Origin: Dongia_A sp039808885
Lineage (GTDB): Bacteria; Pseudomonadota; Alphaproteobacteria; Dongiales; Dongiaceae
Length of the DNA stretch: 64,000 bases
Direction: 5' to 3'
Assembly: GCA_039808885.1 (NCBI GenBank)
Contig: JBDHTX010000004.1
Span: 62,001 to 126,000 of the forward strand
Shown here: piece by piece, positions 53,490 to 63,002 of the stretch
How positions within the stretch are numbered: the first letter of the stretch is position 1
Layout of the letters: each line of letters opens with the position of its first letter
Notes under the pieces: model-generated
Told to the model about the DNA's origin: nothing
Database searches by the model: none
The model's input: the letters and a program-made list of their open reading frames with translations, nothing else
Made by a program: the position numbers and the translations under genes

Positions 53490-55178
53490 ATGACGCACGA
53501 GACCTCGCTCATCGCCGCAATTGTTGCCGGAATCGTGCTCGCATTCCTGCTCGGCGCCCTGGCCCACCGCCTGCGAATCTCGCCGCTGGTCGGCTACCTG
53601 CTGGCCGGAGTGGTCGTGGGGCCATTCACACCGGGCTTCGTGGCCGACCAGCTCCTGGTGAACCAGCTGGCGGAAATCGGCGTCATCCTGCTGATGTTCG
53701 GCGTCGGCCTGCACTTCTCCCTGAAGGACTTGCTGTCGGTCCGGGCAATCGCGGTGCCCGGCGCGATCGCGCAGATCGGGGCGGCGACCTGCCTTGGCTG
53801 GGGTCTGGCCACCCTAATCGGATGGCCGATCGGCGCCGGCATCGTCTTCGGCCTGGCTCTTTCGGTCGCCAGCACGGTGGTGTTGCTGCGCGCCATGCAG
53901 GACCGCCGGCTGATCGCCACCAACGAAGGACGCATCGCGATCGGCTGGCTGATCATCGAGGACCTGTTCATGGTCGCCACGCTTGTGCTGCTGCCACCTT
54001 TGGCCGAACTGCTGGGCGCCGTCGACGACACCACGGGCGCCACTCCCGGATTTCGGGAAATCGGCCTTACCCTCGCCTTCACCCTCGGCAAAGTCGCCGT
54101 TTTCGTAGCAATCATGCTGGTCGCGGGCCGGCGGCTCGTGCCTTGGCTGTTGCACCAGGTCGCTCACACCGGCTCGCGGGAATTGTTCAGGTTGGCGGTG
54201 CTGTCGATCGCCCTTGGCATCGCTTTCGGCGCGGCGCTGCTGTTCGGCGTCTCCTTCGCCCTCGGCGCGTTCTTTGCCGGAATGATCCTGAGCGAATCCG
54301 AGCTCAGTCACCAGGCGGCTCAGGAATCGCTGCCCTTGCGGGATGCCTTCGCAGTCCTGTTTTTCGTCTCAGTCGGCATGCTGCTCGACCCCGCGACGCT
54401 GCTGGATCAGTTCTGGCTGCTCCTGGCGACCCTGCTGATCGTCACCCTGGGCAAGTCCGCCGTGGCCTTTCTGATCGTCCGGGCCTTCGGCTACGCCCAG
54501 AGGACCGCTCTCATCATTTCCGCCAGTCTGGCGCAGATCGGCGAGTTCTCCTTCATCCTGGCCGGCCTCGGCCTCTCCCTCGGGCTCCTGCCGGAGCAGG
54601 GCCAGGATCTGATCCTCGCGGGGGCGATCATATCGATCCTGATCAACCCGGCATTCTTCTTCGCCATCGACCGGCTGCAGCGCGCCGGGCACGACCAAGC
54701 TCCGAACGCCGGCCAGATCCCGCAATCCGCTGGCCCGCTACCCGGCCGGCCGGTGAAGACGGCGCTGACCGGACACTGCGTGTTGATCGGCTTCGGTCGC
54801 GTCGGGCGGATGATCGGCGAGAAGCTGCGCGGGTCCGGCCGGGCCACCTATGTGATCGAGCTAAACGCCGAACTCGTCGCCGGATTGACCGATCTTGGAA
54901 GCCAGGGCATCGACGGCAACGCGGCCGACCCGGACGTGCTGGCGGGAGCCAATCTTGAACAGGCCGCTTGCCTCTTCGTCGCCATTCCCGACGGCTTCGA
55001 AAGCGGCCAGATCGTCGAACAGGCGCGGCGCCTGAATCCTGGACTGAAGATCGTCGCCCGCGCCCATTCCGAAGCCGAGATGGCGCATTTGAAACGGCTT
55101 GGCGCCACCGAGGTCGTCATCGGCGAACACGAACTGGCGCTCGGGATGCTGCGGCTTGCAGACCTCGGTCCCGGCTAG
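53490..55178 (+). CDS. CPA2 cation:proton antiporter with NAD-binding TrkA-N domain (YbaL/KefB type)
   Basis: A 562-residue integral membrane exchanger with about twelve helices in the first 400 residues (LIAAIVAGIVLAFLLGALAHRLRISPLVGYLLAGVVVGP at the start, VASTVVLLRAMQ and FFVSVGMLLDP later), followed by a Rossmann regulatory domain beginning HCVLIGFGRVGRMIGEKL and ending GATEVVIGEHELALGMLRL. This order is that of YbaL and Kef potassium-efflux proteins, which exchange K+ or Na+ for H+. The C-terminal nucleotide-binding domain probably gates it. The stop overlaps that of the pirin gene (CTAG). Confidence 0.9.
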   Translation: MTHETSLIAAIVAGIVLAFLLGALAHRLRISPLVGYLLAGVVVGPFTPGFVADQLLVNQLAEIGVILLMFGVGLHFSLKDLLSVRAIAVPGAIAQIGAATCLGWGLATLIGWPIGAGIVFGLALSVASTVVLLRAMQDRRLIATNEGRIAIGWLIIEDLFMVATLVLLPPLAELLGAVDDTTGATPGFREIGLTLAFTLGKVAVFVAIMLVAGRRLVPWLLHQVAHTGSRELFRLAVLSIALGIAFGAALLFGVSFALGAFFAGMILSESELSHQAAQESLPLRDAFAVLFFVSVGMLLDPATLLDQFWLLLATLLIVTLGKSAVAFLIVRAFGYAQRTALIISASLAQIGEFSFILAGLGLSLGLLPEQGQDLILAGAIISILINPAFFFAIDRLQRAGHDQAPNAGQIPQSAGPLPGRPVKTALTGHCVLIGFGRVGRMIGEKLRGSGRATYVIELNAELVAGLTDLGSQGIDGNAADPDVLAGANLEQAACLFVAIPDGFESGQIVEQARRLNPGLKIVARAHSEAEMAHLKRLGATEVVIGEHELALGMLRLADLGPG

Positions 55179-56038
55179 TCCGGCAGCGGGATGAATTCCG
55201 TCTCTCCGGGGACCGGCGCGAAGCGACCGGCTTTCCAATCAGCCTTGGCCTGCTCGATGCGGTCTTCGGAGCTGGAGACGAAATTCCACCAGATGTGCCG
55301 CGGACCATCCAGCGGCTCGCCGCCGATCAGCATCACGCGCGCATCGGAAGCGGCATGCAAGCGCGCCTCCGCTCCCGGTGAAAGCAGGATCAGCTGCCCT
55401 TCGGAGAATTGCGCGTCGGCAATCACGACGTCACCGGCCGACACGTAAAGGGCGCGCTCCGGCCAGCCCGGCGGAACAATCGTGGTCGCGCCAGTGGCCA
55501 TGTTGAAATCGATGCAGACCATCGGATGCGGCGCCCGAAAGGGAGCCTCTACGCCATTCATGCTTCCAGCCAGCAACCTGGCGGCGATCCCCGCCTCCTG
55601 CCACGCCGGTACGGAGTCGCGATCGATGTGGCGAAAGGCGGGAGCGGCCTCCTCCTGCGGCTGTGGCAGGGCCACCCAGAACTGCAGCCCGAACAACCTG
55701 TGCCCCTTTGCCCGGAGGTGATCGGGTGAGCGCTCCGAATGGGCGATGCCGCGACCGGCGAGCATCCAGTTGATTGCGCCGGGCGAAATGGATTGAACGG
55801 TGCCGAGCGAATCGCGGTGCAGGATCTCGCCTTCGTACAGATAGGTCATCGTGCTCAAGCCGATATGCGGATGGGGTCGCACGTCCAGCCCATGTCCCGC
55901 GGGAACGCTCACTGGTCCCATCTGATCGAGGAAGACAAACGGACCCACCGCCCGCAGCTGCGCTGCCGGCAAGGCCCGGCGAACCTGGAATCCGCCGATG
56001 TCCTTCGCCTTTGCGGTTATGACAGTCGCGATCGTCAT
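55175..56038 (-). CDS. Pirin family protein
   Basis: A 287-residue bicupin. The metal-binding His pair lies in VRPHPHIGLSTMTYLYEGEILHRDSLG, and the H-x-E pair in AHSERSP; GAINWMLAGRGIAHSE is a family hallmark. Some pirins act as quercetin 2,3-dioxygenases, others bind regulators; no specific role can be given. The ATG at 56038 is the natural family start (MTIATVITAKAKDIGGFQVRRALP). Confidence 0.9.
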   Translation of the reverse strand: MTIATVITAKAKDIGGFQVRRALPAAQLRAVGPFVFLDQMGPVSVPAGHGLDVRPHPHIGLSTMTYLYEGEILHRDSLGTVQSISPGAINWMLAGRGIAHSERSPDHLRAKGHRLFGLQFWVALPQPQEEAAPAFRHIDRDSVPAWQEAGIAARLLAGSMNGVEAPFRAPHPMVCIDFNMATGATTIVPPGWPERALYVSAGDVVIADAQFSEGQLILLSPGAEARLHAASDARVMLIGGEPLDGPRHIWWNFVSSSEDRIEQAKADWKAGRFAPVPGETEFIPLPD

Positions 56039-56075
56039 CTGCGCATCGACCGGTTGCTCGCGAATTGCGGCACGC

Positions 56076-57344
56076 TCAAGCGAGGAATGCTTGCACCGCC
56101 CGGACGACAGCGTCAACATCTACCGTGTAGCGCTCGATCCGCGGAGACACATCGCCCGTTTCCGATGCGGCGCACTCCTCTCCCATCACGACTGCGTAGC
56201 GCTGGCCCATGATGTTGGCCAGCCGCAGAGCCCAAGGTGCCGTCGCCTTCTTGATCCAGGTCCACGGCAGCAGATCGACCACGCCGCAACCGGCGGGCGC
56301 GAAGATCAGGTTCATCAGTGCGGAGCCATGCGGTGAAACGATCACCCGGGCGTTGGCGAAAAGGTGGACCTGGTCGTCGAAGGGTAGCCTGCCAGGACGA
56401 ACAACTTCAAATCCATACGGGATGAGACGCGCCAGCAACTCATCTTCGTTGACGAGCTGTCGGATGGAATGGCCCAAATCGCCGTCCCGCGTGACATAGA
56501 GCAGGCGCTGCTTCGACGTGCTTCCGGCCGGTACGATCCTCCGGACCAGGTCACCACCAAGGTCAGCAAGCAGCGCCGGCGGCCGGACGACACATTCCAT
56601 GCTCATCGAAGAACTGAGGATCGCGCGCTTGAGGCGTATGCGCCGTTTTCGCGGCATGACGCAGTTTGCCGGCGTGATGCCCAGCCGCCGCAACACCTCC
56701 AGCCCCCAGGCGGGCGTATGCGCCGGCAGCAGCAGCAGCAGATGCCCGGAGACGATCTCTTCGCGCCAGATCCACACTGCGGACATCAGGTCCGAGAACC
56801 AGTGACCATAAACATCGCAATACCGATGACCGGAATGCAGACAGGGCGCATCGATCTCAGGCGCATATTTCCGGCGCGCCGGCCGATAGGTTAGGCCGTC
56901 ATCCTGTTTCGCGAATCCCGGCAGTGTTTCAACGCCCCCCAGGCGGTATTCGGCGGCTCGGCAGCTTTCCGCGACAATGCCTCCCGACCGCGTCACTGAC
57001 ACGCCCCACAGACTGTTCACGTCGAGATCGCCCAGTCGAAGGAAGCGCATTGGATCGGCGACATAGGCGCTGCCGCTCCTGAGGTCGGCGGGCAACGGCG
57101 TCCGCGCCGTGCCATGACTGAGCTCCGCATGCCAGCCCGGAGCCACTTGGATCGTCTCCGCCGGGCGCGCCTCAAAAAGCGCGCCCTCGACGCACTCCCG
57201 GGCGAGCAACGTCTCGCGACCGACCACGGCGCTTTGCAAAGTTGTGAATGTCTCGACTCCGCAGGGGACAGCCGCCCGGCGAGACCGATCGGCGGCCGGG
57301 AAAAATGGCATTCGCTTGCGAAAGCCGCTGAGAAAACCCGACAC
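56076..57344 (-). CDS. GT61-type glycosyltransferase (DUF563)
   Basis: A 422-residue glycosyltransferase of the DUF563/GT61 type, linked to capsule or lipopolysaccharide sugars. Typical blocks are HSGHRYCDVYGHWFSDLMSAVW, LLYVTRDGDLGHSIRQLVNEDEL (normally ...SR...R.I.NE.E), FANARVIVSPHGSALMNLIFAPAG and VDLLPWTWI. No other polysaccharide gene is nearby. It starts with GTG at 57344 after GGGGGAG, 37 bases ahead of the pirin gene on the same strand. Confidence 0.82.
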   Translation of the reverse strand: MSGFLSGFRKRMPFFPAADRSRRAAVPCGVETFTTLQSAVVGRETLLARECVEGALFEARPAETIQVAPGWHAELSHGTARTPLPADLRSGSAYVADPMRFLRLGDLDVNSLWGVSVTRSGGIVAESCRAAEYRLGGVETLPGFAKQDDGLTYRPARRKYAPEIDAPCLHSGHRYCDVYGHWFSDLMSAVWIWREEIVSGHLLLLLPAHTPAWGLEVLRRLGITPANCVMPRKRRIRLKRAILSSSMSMECVVRPPALLADLGGDLVRRIVPAGSTSKQRLLYVTRDGDLGHSIRQLVNEDELLARLIPYGFEVVRPGRLPFDDQVHLFANARVIVSPHGSALMNLIFAPAGCGVVDLLPWTWIKKATAPWALRLANIMGQRYAVVMGEECAASETGDVSPRIERYTVDVDAVVRAVQAFLA

Positions 57345-57474
57345 CGACGCTCCCCCGGTCCAGACCCGACAGCGAACTCCGCCGCGTCGCCTATCCGTGA
57401 TTCCGCGTGCTTGCTCGAAAGCACCGGGATCGTGCTACATAGTTGCATCCAGAGGCCGTCCATGCGAAGCCCCA

Positions 57475-58191
57475 ATGTCACGTCGCAGGCAAATGCAGCT
57501 GACGCCCGAACTCGTCGCGCGCATCCATCGCAACATCGCCGATACCGGCCCTGCTCCCGGATTTATTCCATTGTCTGACCAGGATTACGCCGACAAACGC
57601 GATGAATTGCTGGCCACGCTACCAGCAGGCGACTTGTGGATTTTTGCCTATGGCTCGCTCATCTGGAAGCCCGCCTGCGAGGCCGAGGACCATGGCTACG
57701 GGTATCTGCGAGGCTGGCATCGCAGGTTCTGCCTTCGCCTGCAGCGATTCCGCGGCACTGTGGAGGCGCCGGGGCTGATGATGGCGCTCGATACCGGCGG
57801 TTCGTGCAAGGGTGTCCTGCAACGGATTCCAGAACGCTTCGCCAGGGAACGGCTGGAACTGGTCCTGCGGCGCGAAACCAGCGTAAAGCCGGTCAGCAAT
57901 CTCCCGCGCTGGATGACGGTGGAAGGCGCCGCGGGAAAATGCCGCGCCCTGGCATTCACCATCAATCGCCGGGGGCCCAACTACTGTCGCCACTCTCTGC
58001 AGGAGACCGCCGCGATTCTGGCGCGGGCATGCGGCCATTGGGGTACGGGCGCGGAATACCTCATGCACACCGTCGCCCATCTGGAAGAGCGCGGCATCCA
58101 CGACCCCTATCTCTGGAAGCTCCAGCGCCTCGTGGCGGAGAATATCGCCGCCGCCATGGATCCAGCCGCGCCGTCGGACGGCGCCATATGA
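57475..58191 (+). CDS. Glutathione-specific gamma-glutamylcyclotransferase, ChaC-like
   Basis: A 238-residue protein of the ChaC family, which degrades glutathione to 5-oxoproline and Cys-Gly. The nucleotide-like loop is WIFAYGSLIWKP near residue 60, YGYLRGWHRRFCLR follows, and the catalytic Glu is probably in LVLRRETS. The ATG at 57475 or that at 57493 may be the start; neither has a strong ribosome site, though AGG precedes 57493. Confidence 0.88.
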   Translation: MSRRRQMQLTPELVARIHRNIADTGPAPGFIPLSDQDYADKRDELLATLPAGDLWIFAYGSLIWKPACEAEDHGYGYLRGWHRRFCLRLQRFRGTVEAPGLMMALDTGGSCKGVLQRIPERFARERLELVLRRETSVKPVSNLPRWMTVEGAAGKCRALAFTINRRGPNYCRHSLQETAAILARACGHWGTGAEYLMHTVAHLEERGIHDPYLWKLQRLVAENIAAAMDPAAPSDGAI

Positions 58192-58207
58192 GGATAGCCT
58201 ATCGGCG

Positions 58208-58235
58208 CGCGCCTATCCGTTCCGGAATAGGCGCG
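58208..58235. terminator. Hairpin between convergent chaC and RND pump genes
   Basis: CGCGCCTAT (58208-58216) pairs with ATAGGCGCG (58227-58235), extended by CCG/CGG in the inner part. It lies in the 66-base gap between convergent genes and can serve both, although T-runs are poor. Confidence 0.5.
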
Positions 58236-58257
58236 GAGACGCGGCTCTTGGGACGAT

Positions 58258-61200
58258 TTACTCCGCACCACGAGCGGCCGCCGTGCCCGAATGGCCATGC
58301 CGGCCTCCGAGCCAGATCGCGAGGCGCCGCACCACGACATAGAACACGGGCGTGAACAACAATCCGAAGAAGGTCACGCCGATCATGCCGGCGAAGACCG
58401 CCGTGCCCATGGCAATGCGCATCTCGGCACCGGCCCCGCTGGCGATGACCAGCGGCACCACGCCCAGAATGAAGGCGAACGACGTCATCAGGATCGGTCG
58501 CAACCGGGTACCGGCCGCCTTCACCGCCGCCTCGACCGGTTCCTTGCCCTCTTCCTCCGCCTGCTTGGCGAACTCGACGATCAGAATCGCGTTCTTTGCC
58601 GCCAATCCGACCAGCACAACGAAGCCTACCTGCGACAGCACGTTGACATCCAGCCCGCGCATCAGGAGGCCCGTCACCGCCGCCAGAAGGCACATCGGCA
58701 CGATCAGGATGACCGAAAGCGGCAGGGCCCAGCTCTCGTACTGTGCCGCGAGCACCAGGAACACGAACAACACCGCCGCGCCGAATACCAGGAGGCCGGT
58801 ATCGCCGGCCAGCTTCTGCTGATAGGCGAGCTCCGTCCATTCATAGCCGAAACCCGCCGTCAGCAGCTGCTTGGCGACACCTTCCATCGCCGCCAGGGCG
58901 GTGCCGCTGGAGGTGCCCGGCGCCACGTTGCCCTGGATCTCGGCGGCGGGGAACAGATTGTACCGCGCAACGCGATAGGGGCCGGAGATATCCTTGATCT
59001 TGGCGACGGCACCGATGGGCACCATCTCGCCGAGCTCGTTGCGGGTCTTGAAGTTGGTGATGCTGGCGGCATCCTCGCGGAACTTTCCAAGCGCCTGGGC
59101 CGTCACCCGGAACGTGCGATTCAGGAAGTTGAAGTCGTTGACGAAGGTCGAGCCAAGATAGACCTCCAGCGTCTGGAACACCCGTTCCGCCGGCACATGG
59201 AACATCTGCGCCCGCACGCGGTCGATCTCGGCGAACAGCTTGGGCGTCCGCGTGTTGAACAGGGTGAAGACGCCGGCAAGTCCTGCCGTCTGGTTGCCGG
59301 CGATCATCATCTGCGTGGCGACGCCCTCGAGCGCCTTCAATCCCTGGCCGCCGCGATCCTGGATCATCATCTTGAATCCGCCGGCATTGCCGATGCCGCG
59401 TACCGGCGGCGGCGGAACGGTGATGACGAAGGCGCCACGGACCGCGCCAAGGCGCTGGGACATCTCGCCGAGAATGCGGTTCGCGGTGAGGCCCTGCGGA
59501 ATACGCTCGTCATAGGGCGCCAGGACCGAGAAGATGGCCGCCGCGTTCGAGGCGTTGGTGAAGGTCGCGCCGTCCAATCCGGCGAAGGCCGCGGTGTTGA
59601 CCACGCCCGGCGTTTCCAGCATCAGCTTGGTCGCCTGCATGACGACTTCGTTGGTGCGCGCCAGCGACGATCCGGGCGGCAGTTGGATGATCGTGATGAG
59701 ATAGCCTTCGTCCTGCGCCGGGATGAACCCGGTCGGCGCCCGGTTGAACTGCCACGCTGTGACGCCGATCAATCCCGCATAGATCAGCAGCATCACCGCG
59801 CTGTAGCTGATCAGCCGCTGCGCCAGCCGCGAATAGCCGTGCGCCAGCGCATCGAAACCGCGATTGAACCACCGGAAGAATCCGGCGATCGGGTTGAACC
59901 GCGAGTGATGCTCCGGTTCATGCTGACGGTGCGGCTTGAACAGGATGCCGCTCAAGGCCGGGCTCAATGTCAGCGACACGATCAGCGAGATCACCGTGGA
60001 CGTCGCGATGGTGATCGCGAACTGGCGGAAGAACTGCCCGGAAATGCCGCTGAGGAAGGCTGCCGGGATGAACACCGCCGTCAGCACCAGGGCAATGGCC
60101 ACCAGCGCGCCGCCGACCTCGTCGACCGTGCGCCGCGCCGCCTCCTTCGGTGACAGGCCGAGCCTGAGGTTTCGCTCGACGTTCTCGACGACGACGATGG
60201 CGTCGTCCACCACGATGCCGATGGCCAGGACCAGGCCGAACAGGGTCAGCGTGTTGATCGAATAGCCGAGCGCGGCCATCACGATGAAGCTGCCGATGAG
60301 CGAAACCGGGATCGCGATGATCGGAATGATCGAGGCGCGCCAGGTCTGCAGGAACAGCACGACGACCAGGACCACGAGAGCGACGGCCTCGAAGATTGTC
60401 CGGATCACCTCGTCGATCGACTTGGCGATGAAATCGGTCGGGTTGTACACCACGTCATAGGCGATGCCCGGCGGAAACTGGCCTTCCATCGATTTCAAGG
60501 TGTTGAGGATCGCATCGGCCGTGTCGAGCGCATTCGAGCCCGGGCGCTGGAAAATGCCGATCGCCACCGCCTCCTTTTCGCCGAGATAGGCGTTGAGGCC
60601 ATAGTCCTGGGCGCCGAGTTCGACGTCGCCCACGTCGCGCAGGCGCGTGACCTCGCCGTCCTTCCCGGTCTTGACCACGATATTGGAGAACTGGCGCGGC
60701 TCGACCAGGCGGCCGAGGGTCTCAAGGTTCATCTGGAACGCGCCCGGATCCGGTGTCGGCGGCTGGTTGACGACACCGGAAGCCACCTGCAGGTTCTGCG
60801 AGCGCACCGCGTCGACGACCTCGGAGCCGGTCATGCCGCGGGCCGCGATCTTGTCGGGGTCGAGCCAGATGCGCATGGCATAGTCGCGCGCGCCGAACAC
60901 CTGCACGTCGCCGACACCGTCGATGCGCTTCAGCACGTCGACCAGCTGCAGCGTTGCGTAGTTCGAGATGTAGAGCTGGTCGCGCGTCTTGTCCGGCGAA
61001 ACCAGGTGCACGACCATCAGGAAGTCCGGCGAGTTCTTGCGGGTGGTCACGCCAAGCCGGCGCACCTCTTCCGGCAGCCGCGGCTCCGCGGCGGCCACCC
61101 GATTTTGCACCAGGACCTGCGCCTCGTCCGGGTCGGTCCCCAGCGCGAATGTGATGGTGATCGTCAGCTTGCCGTCGCTGGTCGCCTGCGACAGCATGTA

Positions 61201-61434
61201 GAGCATGTTGTCGACGCCGTTGATCTCCTGCTCCAGCGGCGTCGAGACGGTGTTGCTCACCACCTCAGCCGAGGCGCCGGGATATTGCGCGTTCACCACG
61301 ACCGTCGGCGGCGCAATCTCCGGATATTGCGAGACCGGCAAGGCGAAATAGGCGATGCCGCCGATCAGCGTTATGAAGATCGACACCACACCCGCAAAGA
61401 TCGGGCGATCTACGAAGAGCCGGGCGAATTTCAT
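58258..61434 (-). CDS. RND multidrug efflux pump inner-membrane subunit (MexF/AcrB type)
   Basis: A 1058-residue proton-driven exporter of the HAE1 group. Features: the start MKFARLFVDRPIFAGVVSIF, the first helix and large periplasmic loop, the EAARRTVDEVGGALVAIALVLTAVFIPAAF block, and GIVVDDAIVVVENVERNL with the proton-relay Asp pair. The C-terminal half has LSVILIVPMCLLAAVTGLLMRGLDVNVLSQVGFVVLVGLAAKNAILIVEFAKQ. It works with the adaptor at 61441 and an outer-membrane channel not encoded in this window. Confidence 0.93.
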   Translation of the reverse strand: MKFARLFVDRPIFAGVVSIFITLIGGIAYFALPVSQYPEIAPPTVVVNAQYPGASAEVVSNTVSTPLEQEINGVDNMLYMLSQATSDGKLTITITFALGTDPDEAQVLVQNRVAAAEPRLPEEVRRLGVTTRKNSPDFLMVVHLVSPDKTRDQLYISNYATLQLVDVLKRIDGVGDVQVFGARDYAMRIWLDPDKIAARGMTGSEVVDAVRSQNLQVASGVVNQPPTPDPGAFQMNLETLGRLVEPRQFSNIVVKTGKDGEVTRLRDVGDVELGAQDYGLNAYLGEKEAVAIGIFQRPGSNALDTADAILNTLKSMEGQFPPGIAYDVVYNPTDFIAKSIDEVIRTIFEAVALVVLVVVLFLQTWRASIIPIIAIPVSLIGSFIVMAALGYSINTLTLFGLVLAIGIVVDDAIVVVENVERNLRLGLSPKEAARRTVDEVGGALVAIALVLTAVFIPAAFLSGISGQFFRQFAITIATSTVISLIVSLTLSPALSGILFKPHRQHEPEHHSRFNPIAGFFRWFNRGFDALAHGYSRLAQRLISYSAVMLLIYAGLIGVTAWQFNRAPTGFIPAQDEGYLITIIQLPPGSSLARTNEVVMQATKLMLETPGVVNTAAFAGLDGATFTNASNAAAIFSVLAPYDERIPQGLTANRILGEMSQRLGAVRGAFVITVPPPPVRGIGNAGGFKMMIQDRGGQGLKALEGVATQMMIAGNQTAGLAGVFTLFNTRTPKLFAEIDRVRAQMFHVPAERVFQTLEVYLGSTFVNDFNFLNRTFRVTAQALGKFREDAASITNFKTRNELGEMVPIGAVAKIKDISGPYRVARYNLFPAAEIQGNVAPGTSSGTALAAMEGVAKQLLTAGFGYEWTELAYQQKLAGDTGLLVFGAAVLFVFLVLAAQYESWALPLSVILIVPMCLLAAVTGLLMRGLDVNVLSQVGFVVLVGLAAKNAILIVEFAKQAEEEGKEPVEAAVKAAGTRLRPILMTSFAFILGVVPLVIASGAGAEMRIAMGTAVFAGMIGVTFFGLLFTPVFYVVVRRLAIWLGGRHGHSGTAAARGAE

Positions 61435-61440
61435 GATCGA

Positions 61441-62691
61441 TTACTCTGCCAACGCCGCCTGCGGGCCTGGATCGATCTTGCCTTCTTCCGGCGTCACCTT
61501 TGAGCCCGGTCGCGCTCGCATCAATCCGTCGATGATCACGGTGTCTTCGGGAGAAAGCCCCTCGCGGATGATCCGCATCCCATCATAGGTGGGGCCGACG
61601 CGCAGGATCTTTACGCCGACCATGCCGTCCTTGTCCACGACGAGCGCGATCTTCTGCGACTGGTCGGTGACGATGGCGCTTTCCGGCAGGAGGATTGCGG
61701 TATAGAGCTCCGACCCGGGAACGCGCAGGTGCGCGAATTGACCTGGGGTGAAGCTGCCATCGGGGTTGGCGAAGGTCGCCCTGGCGCGGATGGTCCCGGA
61801 AGTCTCGTTCACCTGGTTGTCGAGGAACTCGAGCGAGCCCTCGTGCTTCCAACCATCCTCATCTGGCAGCTTGGCGAAGACCTTGATCTTGTTGTCGCGC
61901 ATGGACGGCATGGCGCCGCGCTCGGAGGCGCGCTGGTAGGCGAGATAGTTGGCCTCGCTCATGTCGAAGTCGAAATAGATGGGATCGACCGACACGATCG
62001 TGGTCAGCAGCGTGACGTCGCCGGAATAGCCGCCGGTGATCAGGTTGCCCACGCTGACTTCATGCCGGCTGATCCGTCCGGTCACGGGCGCCCGGATCTC
62101 TGTATAGCCCAGATTGAGTTCCGCATCCCGCACCTGGGCCTGGGCCACAGCGACAGCCGCCTTCGCCGCGCTGACCGCTTCGACGCGATCGTCGTAGTCG
62201 GCCTCGCCGACGATGTTTCCTTCGCGCATCTTCTCGTAGCGCTTGAGGTTCCGGTTGGCGAGACTGAGCTGCGCATTGGCCTCCGCCAGCTGTGCCTCAG
62301 CGGAATCACGCGCGATCTCGAACGGCCGCTTCTCGATCGAGAACAGCAGGTCACCTTGATTCACCATCTGACCGTCGGTGAAGTGGATCTGTTCCAGGTA
62401 GCCGCTGACGCGGGCGCGGACATCGATCGCGTCCACCGCCTTGAACTGGCCGGGATACTCGTCCCACTCGATGATGTCCTTGACCAGCGGCTTCGATACG
62501 GTGACAGGCGGTGGAGGTGGCGCGCCGGCACTCGCGGCAGCCTGCTCCGCTTCGCCTCCGGAACCCGCGCCCCGCTCATGCCACCAGACGCCAAAGGCCG
62601 CGGCTCCGGCCAGGATCAGCATGGCCGTCCACAGCACTCGCCGGCGGCCGCCGCCCGAGTTCGGGGACTTGGAAGAATCCGGCATGGTCAT
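61441..62691 (-). CDS. RND efflux periplasmic adaptor subunit (MexE/AcrA type)
   Basis: A 416-residue membrane-fusion protein. One N-terminal helix (VLWTAMLILAGAAAFGVWWH) with no lipobox Cys anchors it; a Pro-rich linker, lipoyl half-motif VRARVSGYLEQIHFTDGQMVNQGDLLFSIE, a helical hairpin (AEAQLAEANAQLSLANRNLKRYEKM) and the beta-barrel (LGYTEIRAPVTGRISRHEVSVGNLI) follow. The ATG at 62691 has GGGG upstream. The pump gene starts 6 bases after its stop. Confidence 0.92.
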   Translation of the reverse strand: MTMPDSSKSPNSGGGRRRVLWTAMLILAGAAAFGVWWHERGAGSGGEAEQAAASAGAPPPPPVTVSKPLVKDIIEWDEYPGQFKAVDAIDVRARVSGYLEQIHFTDGQMVNQGDLLFSIEKRPFEIARDSAEAQLAEANAQLSLANRNLKRYEKMREGNIVGEADYDDRVEAVSAAKAAVAVAQAQVRDAELNLGYTEIRAPVTGRISRHEVSVGNLITGGYSGDVTLLTTIVSVDPIYFDFDMSEANYLAYQRASERGAMPSMRDNKIKVFAKLPDEDGWKHEGSLEFLDNQVNETSGTIRARATFANPDGSFTPGQFAHLRVPGSELYTAILLPESAIVTDQSQKIALVVDKDGMVGVKILRVGPTYDGMRIIREGLSPEDTVIIDGLMRARPGSKVTPEEGKIDPGPQAALAE

Positions 62692-62758
62692 AGATCTACC
62701 CCACGTTCTTAGTCGCTGCACCGATCCCTGACCATCGGAGGTCGAAGATCGTAGTGGC

Positions 62759-62776
62759 TCGACAATCTCGTGTCGA
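62759..62776. promoter_or_regulatory. Inverted repeat upstream of the RND pump operon
   Basis: TCGACA-ATCTCG-TGTCGA is a perfect 6+6 inverted repeat 68 bases before the adaptor start, the usual place for a TetR-family operator. No regulator gene is adjacent. The rest of 62692-63002 shows no gene. Confidence 0.45.
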
Positions 62777-63002
62777 CCCGGCCCGTGACATGGCCGGGCG
62801 TCCGAGCTATTCCGCCGCTGCAGACCCCATATTCATACCGCTTATGACAAGACCCCAAAGAATATCCGGTCGAACAGATCAAAGGGGTGAGCACGTGGTA
62901 TGACGCAATCAGATAGGCCGATCGCTCCGCGCATCAAGTCCGGCGCCGTGACTGTGATACAACACTCCCGACATTTCCTGGCAGTATACCGAACTTAACC
63001 GG

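Noticed and set aside
58258..62691. Antisense open frames opposite the RND pump genes
   Set aside because: Long plus-strand frames here are Arg/Gln/His-rich shadows caused by high GC content.
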